64,000 nucleotides of DNA, from the NCBI RefSeq assembly GCF_000004075.3, contig NC_026661.2:18690307-18754306 (forward strand). Reading direction: 5' to 3'. Below are positions 53,378-64,000 of this stretch, one piece after another. The position numbers were made by a program, and so were the translations under genes. The DNA comes from Cucumis sativus (lineage: Eukaryota > Streptophyta > Magnoliopsida > Cucurbitales > Cucurbitaceae). The notes beneath the pieces were generated by a model, which was given only the letters and a program-made list of their open reading frames with translations, searched no databases and had not been told where the DNA came from. Positions within the stretch are counted from its first letter, which is position 1. Each line of letters starts with the position of its first letter.

Positions 53378-54338
53378 TATTTTGGCCGGGAAAATCAGCG
53401 AGGGTTTGCATGGATGGGACGTGGGTTTAAAACAGATAGAGGAAGAAGACGAAGAAGGTTCGAGAGGGGGCGTCCTTGTGAATGTGAACCAGGTGATGGG
53501 ATATGTGGTTGCAAATTGGTTTTCAACTCTGAAAACTTACAAATAGAGATTCAGTATATGTGTTGTTTGTGATTGGTTTTCCCTTTGCTTCGGATTGTTA
53601 ACTTATGACCACATAATATGAGTACAAGTTTTTTTGAAAAAACTAATCTTACATGAATGCATATGTACATAACTTAAAATGCAAGTTATCAATTGGCAAA
53701 TTTTGTAGACATTTTTAAATATTACAAGTAAATTGAAACTGGGGTGTAAATTAAACGAATTGGGTTGGAAATTTCAGTTTTTTCCTAGTTGGGTTGGGTT
53801 GAAAAAGATGAAACATAGCAAAACTATTAAAATCTCTATAGTCCATGTAAATAGCTTCAATTTTTTTTTTTTTTTTTTTTGTTGTAAATAGTTTAAAACA
53901 CCTGAACAGTCCTTTGTTGATTTTGTAACTTGATTTGGAGGTGTTAATCTTCTTGCACATTAAAGCTTTACAAGATACCATAAAGACCTTTCTAGAGATA
54001 TGTGAAGCTCACAAAAATACCAACACTATAATAAACTCAGTTCATCAGGTCACAAATTCAAACAATTTCCAAGAAAAAAAGATGGTATATCTAATAGAAA
54101 CAACTAGAAAACAGTGTATCTAATTATCGACATTTTCTTCGTCATCATCATGGTGTAAAGGAAAAAGGACATACTGTTCCTCACCAGAAAGGAACACTTG
54201 ATAACATTGAAACTTTACTGAGGCAAGAATGTGTTGAGTTGCTGCTACAAACTACTGGGGGTCAATTAGTGTACCCAAAGAATAGTGAATGAGTTGACTC
54301 GATTAGTTTGTTCAATGTTGAGCAAATGTTGCTCGTCT
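53378..54338. other. Intergenic region between the J-domain and NAD carrier genes
   Basis: Contains the promoter and leader of the J-domain gene (GC-richer 53,380-53,540), a run of 20 T at 53,861-53,880 and short repeats of the word GGGTTGGGTTG near 53,800. The right end must hold the 3' untranslated region of the NAD carrier gene. Confidence 0.6.
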
Positions 54339-57300
54339 TCATAATGTGTGTGGATGTGGATCGGGAGGAAATAAGTTGGCAAGAAATCGGTGAATCATTT
54401 CAAAGCTGGTAAATGTGATGACAGCAGCAGGCGTTGTCCTGAGAAGGTTGGTTGCACACCCTCGATAGAAACCGGGAAGACCATCTTGCTGAAATACTTT
54501 CTTTACGCAATCGGCTACGCCAGAATAACGCTTTTCAGAGTGAAACCCCTGTTCCTGAAGCCTGGATCGTACGACCTGCAAGAGGGGAATGCAATGACAT
54601 GAATTTTTCTGCACAAAGACAGTTGGATCTTGAATTTATGTAGTGATTCAAAACCAGTTGAGTTTATCTTAATGAGACGGAAGTGTTAAAAATAACCAAA
54701 TTCTAAGTAATGACCTACTTTTAGAATGTCAAGGTTTTCTAACTCAACAGTGATCATAAGACCAAACAGAAATTTGAAAAAACTCTACTTCCTGTTGTTT
54801 TCTCTTTCAAGACAAAGGCTTAATTCAGATGATAGAATATCCCCAAACATAGGATGAGTCACAGTGCATTTAAAGGTTTGTGAATTCAAAATCCTACCTC
54901 ATGTGGATAGGTCAACGTGGAAGCAAATATCTTAGAGACAGATGAGGCAACCGCAACATCACGTGCAGTGAGTTTGTCCGTTGTCGTATTGTCTGCAACA
55001 ACGTAATAAGTTAATGTTAATTTTTTCCTGAATGGATTTATAGGGAAGACACACCAACAAATGGGTTATCAAACAGTTACCTCTTCTAGCCAAATAACTT
55101 TTAATTTTTTCATATGTTGGAAACTGAATCGCGACGTGACTTACACCGGCCAAAGCAGGCACAAGACCACTGCAGAACACGGTACGAATGTTAGAGTTGA
55201 GTAAAATATCCTTATAATGCTCTTCTCCATATAAAATACATTGATGAGAATAGCAACATAATAATAAAGAGCAAACCTGTACAATCCACGAATTCCTTCT
55301 TCAGATGCTATTCTCTTCAAGGCAGACACTGTGTTTCTATATGGTAGCACACCAGATTTCATTCCTTGTGTCTGAAGAATAAAAGAGAAAAAGTTTAGAT
55401 TGCTCCAAGTTTATGGTCGACATCACATTCTCATATCTGAACAAGTTAGTTTCTATCAGATTAACCTGATTCGTCTAAAACAACCAATAAAAGCACAAAC
55501 ATTAAATACTATTGTCTAAATGTCATGGTAAAATATAAAAATTGAAAATAACTCTTTGTCAAATCAAAGCTCAAAGTAGAGAGTTACAAGGACGCTCTCA
55601 GCTCTCCAATCATAAAAGATCAGAGAACGGGACAAACTCAAACTGTTAGGATTCCTCACAAAACTACCAGCAACTTCATGATGGATTCTTTCTTAGAATT
55701 CCCCTCAAGATATGATAATACAGAAACCACATCCTCTATGATGATAATTGATAATAAAAAAAAATAAAAACTACTGAATAATACGTTTATTGTTGCATTT
55801 TAAACAGAATGGAAAATTTGTACAACCAGTGGGGCATTTTTTTTGTTGAGGTGGGGGACCAGCTAAAAGTTAAAAACACATTTTCAGTGTCCCCTCTCAT
55901 CCCAAAAAAAAAAAAAAATCAATGTTGTGGTCCTTGTAATTGCACAAAATCCGTGAGCAATCTAACCATACTAGATTTGTAGAAGCATTAGTTAGTATGC
56001 ATACTACATTTTAAAGCAAGCCAGCAGTTGGAGAGATGTTTAATAACTTTGCCTGGCTAGGTACAAACTGGAAAATCAACATCATTGATTAAAACAAGAA
56101 AGTTACATGGATATCAATCCACAACGATGGATCCCATGCAACAATTCACAAAAGCAAAACAGCAGTTAGGCAATTACAAAATTTGTTTGTGAATACTCCT
56201 TTCAAGCCTTTGGATGTCTTTGGACTTTTACAATATGCAACAAGCATTCCCTCATGCCACATGTTCAATGGGCAAGGATTGGACTCTCTTGATCGGTTTC
56301 ACTTGTTATAGAATAATACTATCTATTGCTAGGAGAAAGTGTTGAGGTAGGGAAATTTGCAAGATTTGAGTATGCTCTCTTTCAGGATTTTCAATGGGCT
56401 ACCGGCCTAAGGCTTATTAAATAGATTTTTTTTAGCACATATAACAAGAAAGTACGTGTAAAGGAGTTTGGATGAAGTTCCAGATACACCATCTCATAGA
56501 TGAGATAAAATCAATCAATTAAAAAAACCGTGAGCTTTTCCTCAAGAGAAAAGGAAAAATGAGCAAATAAGATTGAAATCCTTACCTGAAGCCTGGTCTT
56601 GACTACCCATAGAGGATTGGTTGCAATAGTTGTAGCAGCCCCAGCACCAGAAGCAGCCATCATATTAGCACCTATTGAAAGTTGACAATGTTCATCTGCA
56701 CAAATGCCACGAGTGTCCGTGAAAAAAATGCATAAAGTCGTAAATTGGAAAAAAAAAACAGAAAAAAAGAAAAGAATAATCAAACTAACGATCAGAGGCA
56801 AGAAAGGTTTTAAGCTGCCCATATATTGTGAAATAAACCTGCCACAAGAAGATATTGTGTCATGCGAAAGAAAAACAACTACTACTATTCTTTAACAAGT
56901 GAAAACAAACCAAATTATACACAATCCAAACACCGAGGTAAAGCTTGTTTCAAGGTTTACAACGTCGTAAGGAAGTTATACAAGCCCAGTAAATAACATT
57001 GAGGTAGCTAATATTGCTTCACATCGAAATTTATGAGATTCAAGTACACAAAGACAAACCGGAATAGGAATTAAAAAATATTCTGGTTTAAAAATATGAC
57101 AAGGGACTTACAGCCCAGTTAGGCAGTAATGCAAGCACAGTAGGTGCAAGACCTCTATACATTCCACGTAGCCCCTCCTTATGAAAAATTTGTTGCAGAC
57201 TGCCAACTATAAGACTCCCTGAGTAGATAAAACATAAAAAAAGTCAACAGAAAAAATAAATCATATATAATCAAAGCACTTCAATTATAATAAAAACCCT

Positions 57301-57780
57301 CCAATCAACCTACAATAGCTAAGAGCCAAAGACAATAATGCAACTCACTTTCTGAATGTGCATAGATAGGGGCAAATAGAAGCAAGACAAGGTGGAGCGC
57401 TATTGTTTCATATCAGTAAACAAAAAGAAAGGCCTTACCTTTACCGATGTTTGGCAGTCCATGAACCTGAAATCTAGTCTTGATGACATCCAAAGGGCAC
57501 ACAAACGTAGCAGCAAGAACACCTGCAACATAATTCCGTGATACATTTTTTTAAAAAAAAATCTCAAGTCAATCGAGATACACAAATCAAATCCCTAACC
57601 ACCACCCCTTTTTTCTCAATCATCCGAACAAGCGCAAGAAACAGATATAAATCATGTTTCAGTTTGAAATCGCAGAAATTTACACAACAGGGAGAAGGAG
57701 ATGAAATTACCAGCAGCAGCACCAGCTCCAGCATTACAGAGAAGACCCCTTGGAGTAGGGGCATGAGAATCGGAAGACAT
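54339..57780 (-). CDS. NDT1: NAD+ carrier, NDT1-type mitochondrial carrier family protein
   Basis: Nine exons: 57780-57711, 57522-57439, 57218-57112, 56838-56790, 56695-56586, 55371-55277, 55169-55081, 54992-54898, 54575-54339, in phase, giving 311 residues (Arabidopsis NDT1 is about the same length). It has three tandem Solcar repeats, six membrane helices and the carrier signatures PLDVIKTRF (from P33), PLWVVKTRL (from P131) and PHEVVRSRL (from P231). The PLW form in repeat 2 is typical of the NAD/FAD/folate/CoA branch. Runs such as [19 protein letters not shown] and [20 protein letters not shown] match NDT1 as I remember it. NDT1 exchanges NAD+ for ADP or AMP. It was first placed in plastids and later work favours the mitochondrial inner membrane. 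Introns are long relative to the exons (the largest is about 1.2 kb, 55,372-56,585). Confidence 0.95.
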
Positions 57781-58098
57781 GGTATTGAATTAAATACCGA
57801 GATGAAAAAACAGTGAATTGAGCGCAAGAAGAAGAACCCTCTTTCGAGAGGCAGATCTCGGAAAACCAGAGTCGCATGGCCAGAACCAAAAAGAGAGGAA
57901 AGTGAAGCCGATTAATAGAGATAACTGTTTGTAATCCCTTAAGAAGAAGGAAAGAAATGGGAAACTGAGAAGAAATAGGAATGGATTGAGAGAAGGGGTA
58001 AGTTGAATCCTATACGAAACTGAGGGATATTCATGTGTGGATCAGGAATTGCGAGAACAAATAAAAATAAAATAAAATAAATAATAAAAGAGAAATTT

Positions 58099-58323
58099 AT
58101 GGGCCCTTTGGTTTCATCGTCCTCGCCGGTCGCCGTGGTGGAGCCGAAAAGACCTCGCCCCGACGAGACGATTCGCCGCAAATGGATTCTAAAAATCAAA
58201 TCTGATCTTAATAATAACAAAATTCAATTCCACTTTCATTTCAATTACTTTTTGCTTCCTAAGCCTAACCCGCCCCCTCCCCAACTACTTCCATTCAGTT
58301 CTATTTTATTCAATACTAAATAA
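58099..58323 (+). CDS. Possible small orphan ORF, 74 aa
   Basis: A true ATG opens a 74-codon frame. The first 35 codons lie in a GC-rich block (MGPLVSSSSPVAVVEPKRPR and on to RRKWILKI) and look more coding-like than the surrounding DNA. The rest is low complexity (N, F and P rich). It is divergent from NDT1, about 320 bases away, so it could share a promoter region or simply be first-exon debris. No family is recognised and it may not be translated. Confidence 0.2.
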   Translation: MGPLVSSSSPVAVVEPKRPRPDETIRRKWILKIKSDLNNNKIQFHFHFNYFLLPKPNPPPPQLLPFSSILFNTK

Positions 58324-58375
58324 CACAATACTATTTACAAACTATATCATTTTTATAATTTTAATTCATATGATG

Positions 58376-58404
58376 TAATGTAAATGTAAATGTAAATGTA
58401 AATG
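58376..58404. repeat. TAAATG hexamer microsatellite
   Basis: Four perfect TAAATG units (58381-58404) with a partial unit on the left. Confidence 0.9.
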
Positions 58405-59253
58405 AAATCTCAATTCTTAAACTTGACAAAAATAGAGCAAATCTTCCCTGCCTAAGTTTATGTATCAACATCCACATGTAAAAATTGGTATGGCTTTCAT
58501 GAATTTTGAAACTTTAGGATTCTTGTGGTTGGAAGGACTATGTTTTTTTTGGGTACAACTATAAATGTGTATTTTTGTCTATACTGTTTATTATCCATAT
58601 CAAGTGATACAAAAATAAACTCTTACATCTGATTTGAAAAAGGTATACAACCACCATTAGTTGCTCTTCTTTTTTTTCATGGTAGGGCCTCACTATTGTC
58701 CAAACCAATAGCTTTATGTGGCTACCATTCATTTTGCAAGCTTCCTTTAATCGACTACTCGCTCATCTAGAACCATTGATTTTTTATTTATTAAAATATC
58801 ATTTTAGTTCTCATACACTTAAATGTTCAAATTAAGAAATTTTGGTATCGTTGACTTCGTTTCAACTAGTGTGATGTGAAATGATCCAATTTTAGAAACA
58901 TCAATGAAAAAGAATACATTCTACTTATGAAAATATACTATCTACTATCTACTTCGAGATTGGAGATTCTCTCGCTTCCTAACATTAAAAAAAATAAAAA
59001 AATTAACCCCAGAAAAGAAACAGGAAAAAGAAAAAGGAACAAAAACAATTGGCCATTGCACAATTCTTACAACCACAAAAAATCTATAATTTTGTACTAA
59101 GCTATTCGTTGTGTACACTTCCAAATTTACGCTCAAATCTAATAATATATCGTAACATTGCTCTTATTTCATGACGTCAAAACAATTTCCTATAAAATCC
59201 TCAATCTACATGAACAGAAGTAACTAAGTATATAAACAAGGAGCTAAAAGAAG

Positions 59254-61307
59254 CTACCCCTGGGGGCGAAGTTTTCGTATCAACCACTTTCGTCGTAATT
59301 TGACATCCAATGCAATAAACGTTTTTGCCTTCCTTTCATCCTCAAGGAGATCACAAGCATCCAAAACAAGATCTTCATCCATGTTTGGCAATGATTGGAT
59401 AGCTTCAATCACTCTCTCAATGGAGATGGAACTCGAGTTATCATCATTCTTCTTCTTGTCAGACAAGGAAGAAACAACGCTCACCATTTCTCGTAGTGCG
59501 CTTGCCATGCTTTCATCTTCACCTCTTAGCTTCTTATTGTAATCGAAACTCGACATGCTTTCTAATTCCCTCTTGTTCTTTGAACCCAAATGGGTTGATT
59601 CCTTCACGCTTGCCTGCTCTTCAACTGAAACCGGTGAAACAGGAGATTGGAAACCATTTGAAAGTTTTTCGTCCTCAGCGTCATGGTGCTGCTCTATGCC
59701 TTGTCCTGATAAGCAGTCTCTTTCGCCGTAACTAGGATCACAGATCACACACAGGTCCTTATAGTATGGCACTGGACGCGTCATGAATTGCCGAGCATCT
59801 GTATGTCCCTACCATTAAGCAACAAAAGTAATTAGAACTTTGTCACCATGAAATACTGACTTTAGGACAACTTTGTATTCAAGACTTTACAAATATTTCT
59901 TCCATAACTATAGTTCAAGACGAAATATTGATGTTGATTGTTTTGTTAAAACTAATCTAACTAATATGGTTATCTCCATACCCTCACAACATTTCATTTT
60001 TTTGTTCAAATTTAATCTGCAAAATGCTCAGTATGCTCAAGTGCAGCTAAAATGTTTATGTGCAAATCTAATGATAGCTTTTGAAAAATTTGATACTCAC
60101 TAACAGAACAGGAATAGGCAAACAAGAAAGAGAATAATTGAGCTAAAGTGTGCTATGTAGTTTGCATACCTTGATATAGTCTTGCCAAACGTAATCATCA
60201 GCGGTAATCATTTGACGTGTTTCGTCCCAGAGAAAACCATCCAAGTCTAATAGATTATTTATCACATTATACTGCCGTCTTAAAGTTTTGTACCTATTCT
60301 TCAATACATCCACATCATAATTGAAACCAAACTTAGCATTGAATGATGCAATCATATCAGCCCATGATTGTTTCCGAAAAACTCCATCTATTTGATTGCC
60401 TTTCTGCACTTGCTCCAGCATTAAGTCTATGAAGAACCTATCCATTGGAGGCTGCCAGTATGTTCGGGAACGACAGATGGTAGTGGTTGCTGTTATATTT
60501 GAACCATGTTGTGGTATATCATCAGTAACATTCCCAGGTAAAGAGATTTTATAGTCTTCACCAATCATAATTTCCTGAAGTGACTCACCATCTCCCTCAC
60601 TAGCAGTTCCCAGCGGCTTCGTATACATTGCCTCATTCTCACCTGAATGAGATGACTCCTGTAAACAAATCCCTGATAACCTATGATCAACAAGTATAAC
60701 GACAAGACTTCTACTTTTTCAAAAAAAAATCAGATAATTGGTTGTTACATTAGTTTCAAGGAAAAGATCATTACCTTGTTGTTCAACCGTTGCATTTCCG
60801 TATATTATACACAAATCATTGTAATATGGGATGGTCTTAATTCTAAAAGATCCTGCTTCGGGGTGTGCCTGTGAACATGATATATAAATTCTTTGAACAT
60901 TAAGTAATAAAGAAAAAAACAAAGTAAAAAACGAGGGATGCTTTCTACAGATTTAATAAGTGCATAAGAACCTTGACATATTCATCCCAGACATTATTAT
61001 CAGCAGTCACCATTTGTCGAACTTCATCCCAGCTAAAACCCCTCTGATCAAGGAGATTCTTCACAGCTTTGTACAAATTTCGAAGTGTTTTGTGCCGATT
61101 CTTTAAAACATCCTTTTCATACTCAAATCTGAACTTAGCATTGAACAGTGAGATCATGTTTTTCCACGCTCGTTTGCTGAACAAATGATCATCAAATTTG
61201 TTCCCTTTGTTAACTTGTTCTAGCATAAGGTCAATGAAATATCGATCCATTTCAGGCGTCCAAACTGTTCTCAACCGATCGTTACTATTTCGAGTCTGTA
61301 TACCCAT
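59254..61307 (-). CDS. Protein with two Myb/SANT-like DNA-binding domains
   Basis: Four coding exons: 61307-60972, 60868-60775, 60672-60170, 59808-59254, in phase, giving 495 residues. Two Myb/SANT-like domains (Myb_DNA-bind_3 type) are present. The first starts at RTVWTPEMDRYFIDLMLEQV (about 13-110), the second at RTYWQPPMDRFFIDLMLEQV (about 213-309). Each is followed by the same linker pattern, F...PYY.DLC.I. The C-terminal part (about 340-495) is acidic then basic, with KKLRGEDES and a helical end EAIQSLPNMDEDLVLDACDL. Plant relatives are called L10-interacting MYB domain proteins or Myb/SANT-like proteins. Domains of this type also occur in Harbinger transposon accessory proteins. It is probably nuclear and DNA-binding, but the target is unknown. 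The ATG at 61307 is chosen because the exon upstream has no in-frame ATG. Confidence 0.88.
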
Positions 61308-61308
61308 A

Positions 61309-61955
61309 CTGCAATCATTTTAGCAAGGAATCAGTGTAATGTACATAACTCAAGCACACAATCTATTTGCAATTATAACTACTCATATTCAGTTATCCAA
61401 ATATTATCTTTAAGCATATGTTTACTACTACAGTAGGAGTAGTTCTAAACAACTTAAAAGTAACAATGACAAATGGTTTCTCGCTAAAAGTACTTCTATG
61501 ATTGCTTTGTTGTTCATTGGCAAATCTGTTTTTGAATATGCCCAAAACACTCCCAAACACAGGCAAAATAGCAACAGTAAAGAATACCAGCATACTTCAC
61601 ATAAATTCCTCAAAACAATTGAAACCTCCTTCCAACACAGAGAAAATCAGTAAAGCCAGATCCTTCATCCTCCAGTCTTTTCACTGACCCAAGAGAGAAC
61701 AAAGTAATGGAACCATAGAAACCTCGTTTCAGGGGCAATAGAAAAGAAGTGACAAGCCACCCCACAAGGAAAAAGAGCTCCATGGAAGAACAAAGCAAGT
61801 GTTTAAAGAATGAAACGCCATCCCCCATCATCCCAAATACCAAACAGAGAGGAAAAAAGAAAGGTAAACTAAATCGACGAGCATGAAAGAACCCAAATGA
61901 GTTGAATTCATTCCAAGACATAAAAAGGAGGGAAAGACTAGGAATTGAAACGCAC
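61309..61955 (-). other. Probable 5'-UTR intron of the SANT gene
   Basis: A donor CTCAAG|GTGCGT (exon end 61956) and an acceptor TTGCAG|TATGGG (exon start 61308), one base before the ATG, bracket 647 bases. The CT-rich leader exon would run from about 62,075 to 61,956. Confidence 0.55.
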
Positions 61956-62075
61956 CTTGAGAGTGAGAGGCGATGATGAAGGAGCTTCCAGGAGTATTGG
62001 AAAGGAATTGGGGATTTTGGGGATGGGATTTTCCTGGATAAGCTGAAGAGAAAGTGGTATGTGGGATTTTGCAAT

Positions 62076-62086
62076 AACCCTAACCG
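62076..62086. promoter_or_regulatory. Telo-box-like motif at the SANT gene start
   Basis: ATAACCCTAAC on the plus strand contains AACCCTAA, the plant telo-box core, at the expected transcription start of the minus-strand gene. Telo-boxes are common in promoters of growth and translation genes. A chance match is possible. Confidence 0.35.
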
Positions 62087-62099
62087 GAGTAAGATTTTA

Positions 62100-64000
62100 A
62101 CCCGGATTAAGAATGTAAATCGGGATAGGGTCGTTCACTTATCATCCCCACTACATTATTATAAACAATACAACTTTATGGAGCAATTTACATCATTCTA
62201 ACAAAACCCAAAATAAGAAAAGCTCATATATGCTCTCACCATTTATTAATCTTAGGTCATCTAAAGGCAGCGTATGTCTAAAATCGAATAAAATAAAGAT
62301 TGAATCATCTCAATGTCACTAAAGTCCGAGATCTAATAACAAACGGAATAATTCTTTCATTAAGGACATTTTGGGACATTATAAACTCACGATGGAATAT
62401 ATTAAAGTTAGAATTCTTTTATCTCGAAGCATCTTGGAGCAACTAAAGATCGTATCTCATGATCTACACGATCATTTAAATATGAAAGTCAATAGTTTAA
62501 AACAAAGTACATGATTGTGTAGATTTACACTTTTGTCTTTCATCTTGATGCATTATATGACAGATATTGAATGAATTAAAGGCAATAAAATTTCATCTCG
62601 ATGTCTGGTATGCCCGATATCGTGTATTAAAACCTACACGATTGAGTATCGCGTGTACAACTAATTTATCGCGTGTGTGACTAGGATAATTTTGGTATTT
62701 TACATTGTGGATTTGTGAACTTTTTCCATTTAAAAAAATGGTCTGTACATGATAGAATCTTTTTTAGCATTTCAAACAAAAAAACAAATGTGATAGATGA
62801 CCTCAAACAAAAACTTGAATTCATTTATTGCCCAAAGTTTTGATTTTTTGTTTTTGTCCAAAATTCAAAATAAAAGATTCTAAAACTTTAGGATAACATT
62901 GAAGTATTAAAAGTACATAAAAACTTTTGAAACTAAAGAGAGTTCAAGAGTAGTTATATATAATTAGCATCTTTTAACTTAAAAATATGTTGACCAATAA
63001 ATCAAATTAGGTTGTAAAAGGTCAAGAGTGCATTGTTCTAGATATGCACACTTGATCTTTCTTTATTGTGTTAGGGGTTTTCTTCCACAAAAACACAATT
63101 GTATTATAAGCAACAATGTCCACCATAGGAAACCATTACAAGCCTAACCAAAAATTCCAAAGCACATTATAAAGGGTTGAGCATTCTGTCTCAAGAGCCG
63201 AACACCCACCAAACTCTCCCACCCCTCTAACCTTGCTCTCCCTCTTATTTATAACCCAAAACACCTAACCAACCTCAGGTCTAATTATTAGAATACTCTA
63301 CTCATCAATCGTGTTTATATAGCTATAAGTCTTATGTATTATTTATTTATTTTCATTGAGTTCAGCACGAAGGAAAGAAATTTGAACATCTAACTTTGAA
63401 ATTGATGATACATAATATGAAAGTTAAATTATACTCACATGCATATTTTTTTATTGGTGGTTGGAACGTAACTTTTATTTTTCTAAAAGAAAAAATTGTT
63501 ATCAGTTATAATATTATGCTTAAGTTGGGATTAGACAACATTTTGTGTTTAGGATTTAGTTTATCAAGAAGGTATCGTAGATTTAACAACATTGATCTAA
63601 GACTTGAGCAAGCGATAAAATTCACATTATTTTTCAAACTCACATAACCCAACACTTGATTCATACCATCCTGGACAAACTTTCAAATTAGGTATGTCAT
63701 GCTACACTTAAATCGTGATAGGAACAAAAGACAAATTCATCCTCCTTTGGTTAATGTTTCTTTGTAATGGACTTATGCAACGCTATCAAACTCATTTTGG
63801 TTTCTACACTTTTCTAAAATATTTTAGAGATCAATTTGAAAACCAAAAATTTCTTTGTATTTTGATAGATAATTTATGAAAAATGAGTGAAAACATAACA
63901 TTGATAACACTATCAAAAGACACCGTCGGTCAAATTTGATCAAACCACAAAAATCGAATAAAAATTCAAAAACATCAGTACCATATGGAACAAAATCTGG
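62100..64000. other. Intergenic to the window end
   Basis: No gene recognised. It includes a cluster of ACACGAT words (62,460-62,670), T/A-rich DNA, and a pyrimidine-rich stretch with a TATTTATAA word near 63,245 that might belong to a gene starting further right. An 83-codon plus-strand frame at 63,396 has no recognisable features. Confidence 0.5.
62462..62675. repeat. ACACGAT-rich repeat with inverted arms
   Basis: ATCTACACGATCAT (62462-62475) and ATGATTGTGTAGAT (62511-62524) pair with one mismatch. CCTACACGATTGAGTATCGC and two TATCGCGTGTG-like words follow at 62,630-62,675. The density of these GC-containing words in AT-rich DNA suggests part of a dispersed repeat, class unknown. Confidence 0.45.

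Larger units (their letters stand above)
57781..59253. other. Intergenic region between NDT1 and the SANT gene
   Basis: Holds the NDT1 promoter side (57,781-58,080), a GC-rich block with a short plus-strand frame (58,099), a TAAATG repeat and about 800 bases of AT-rich DNA without features. The right end contains the 3' untranslated region of the SANT gene. Confidence 0.55.

Noticed and set aside
61610-62074. In-frame N-terminal extension of the SANT protein through the leader exon, resembling a basic transit peptide
   Set aside because: The frame does join the main exon in phase, but its first codon at 62074 is TTG, and no ATG occurs in frame in the leader exon. The ATG at 61307 is the credible start.

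Overview
This is a stretch of flowering-plant nuclear DNA. It is AT-rich, carries spliced genes with GT-AG introns, has TATA boxes close to several genes, and holds a nuclear tRNA-Tyr gene with an intron. The ethylene receptor at 35.9-39.5 kb closely matches the ERS1 proteins I remember from melon and cucumber, so a cucurbit, probably Cucumis, is my best guess. The species cannot be settled from the sequence alone. Start codons were checked by eye and exon ends were placed by matching reading phase across GT-AG junctions.

Layout. A short single-exon gene of unknown function lies at 0.8-1.1 kb (-). A seven-exon secreted GH9 endo-beta-1,4-glucanase lies at 6.9-9.4 kb (-). The 9.4-15.1 kb gap holds a degenerate piece of plastid psaA and some simple repeats. 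A pectin methylesterase with a pro-region (PME1) lies at 15.1-17.4 kb (-), followed by tRNA-Tyr(GUA) at 18.7 kb (-). From 18.8 to 32.1 kb I see no gene. A second pectin methylesterase (PME2) lies at 32.2-34.7 kb and is the only well-supported gene on the + strand. ERS1 spans 35.9-40.4 kb (-), including a 5'-UTR intron, with two palindromic G-boxes upstream. A DEAH-box RNA helicase of the DHX37/Dhr1 type covers 44.4-49.7 kb (-). Its probable 5'-UTR intron contains a decayed LINE. Then come a small J-domain protein (52.6-53.4 kb, -), an NDT1-type mitochondrial-family NAD carrier (54.3-57.8 kb, -) and a protein with two Myb/SANT-like domains (59.3-62.0 kb, -).

How they relate. Three genes act on or near the cell wall: one cellulase and two pectin methylesterases. 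An ethylene receptor lies nearby. All four functions are used in fruit softening and cell separation, but plants do not organise genes in operons, so this is a neighbourhood and not a demonstrated system. The right half holds housekeeping functions: ribosome biogenesis, co-chaperone, NAD transport and a putative DNA-binding protein. I found no convincing previously undescribed system. The most useful observations are the psaA insertion, the LINE remnant, the exon-level duplication in the SANT gene, the differing introns of the two PMEs, a dispersed foldback repeat family and the G-box pair upstream of ERS1.
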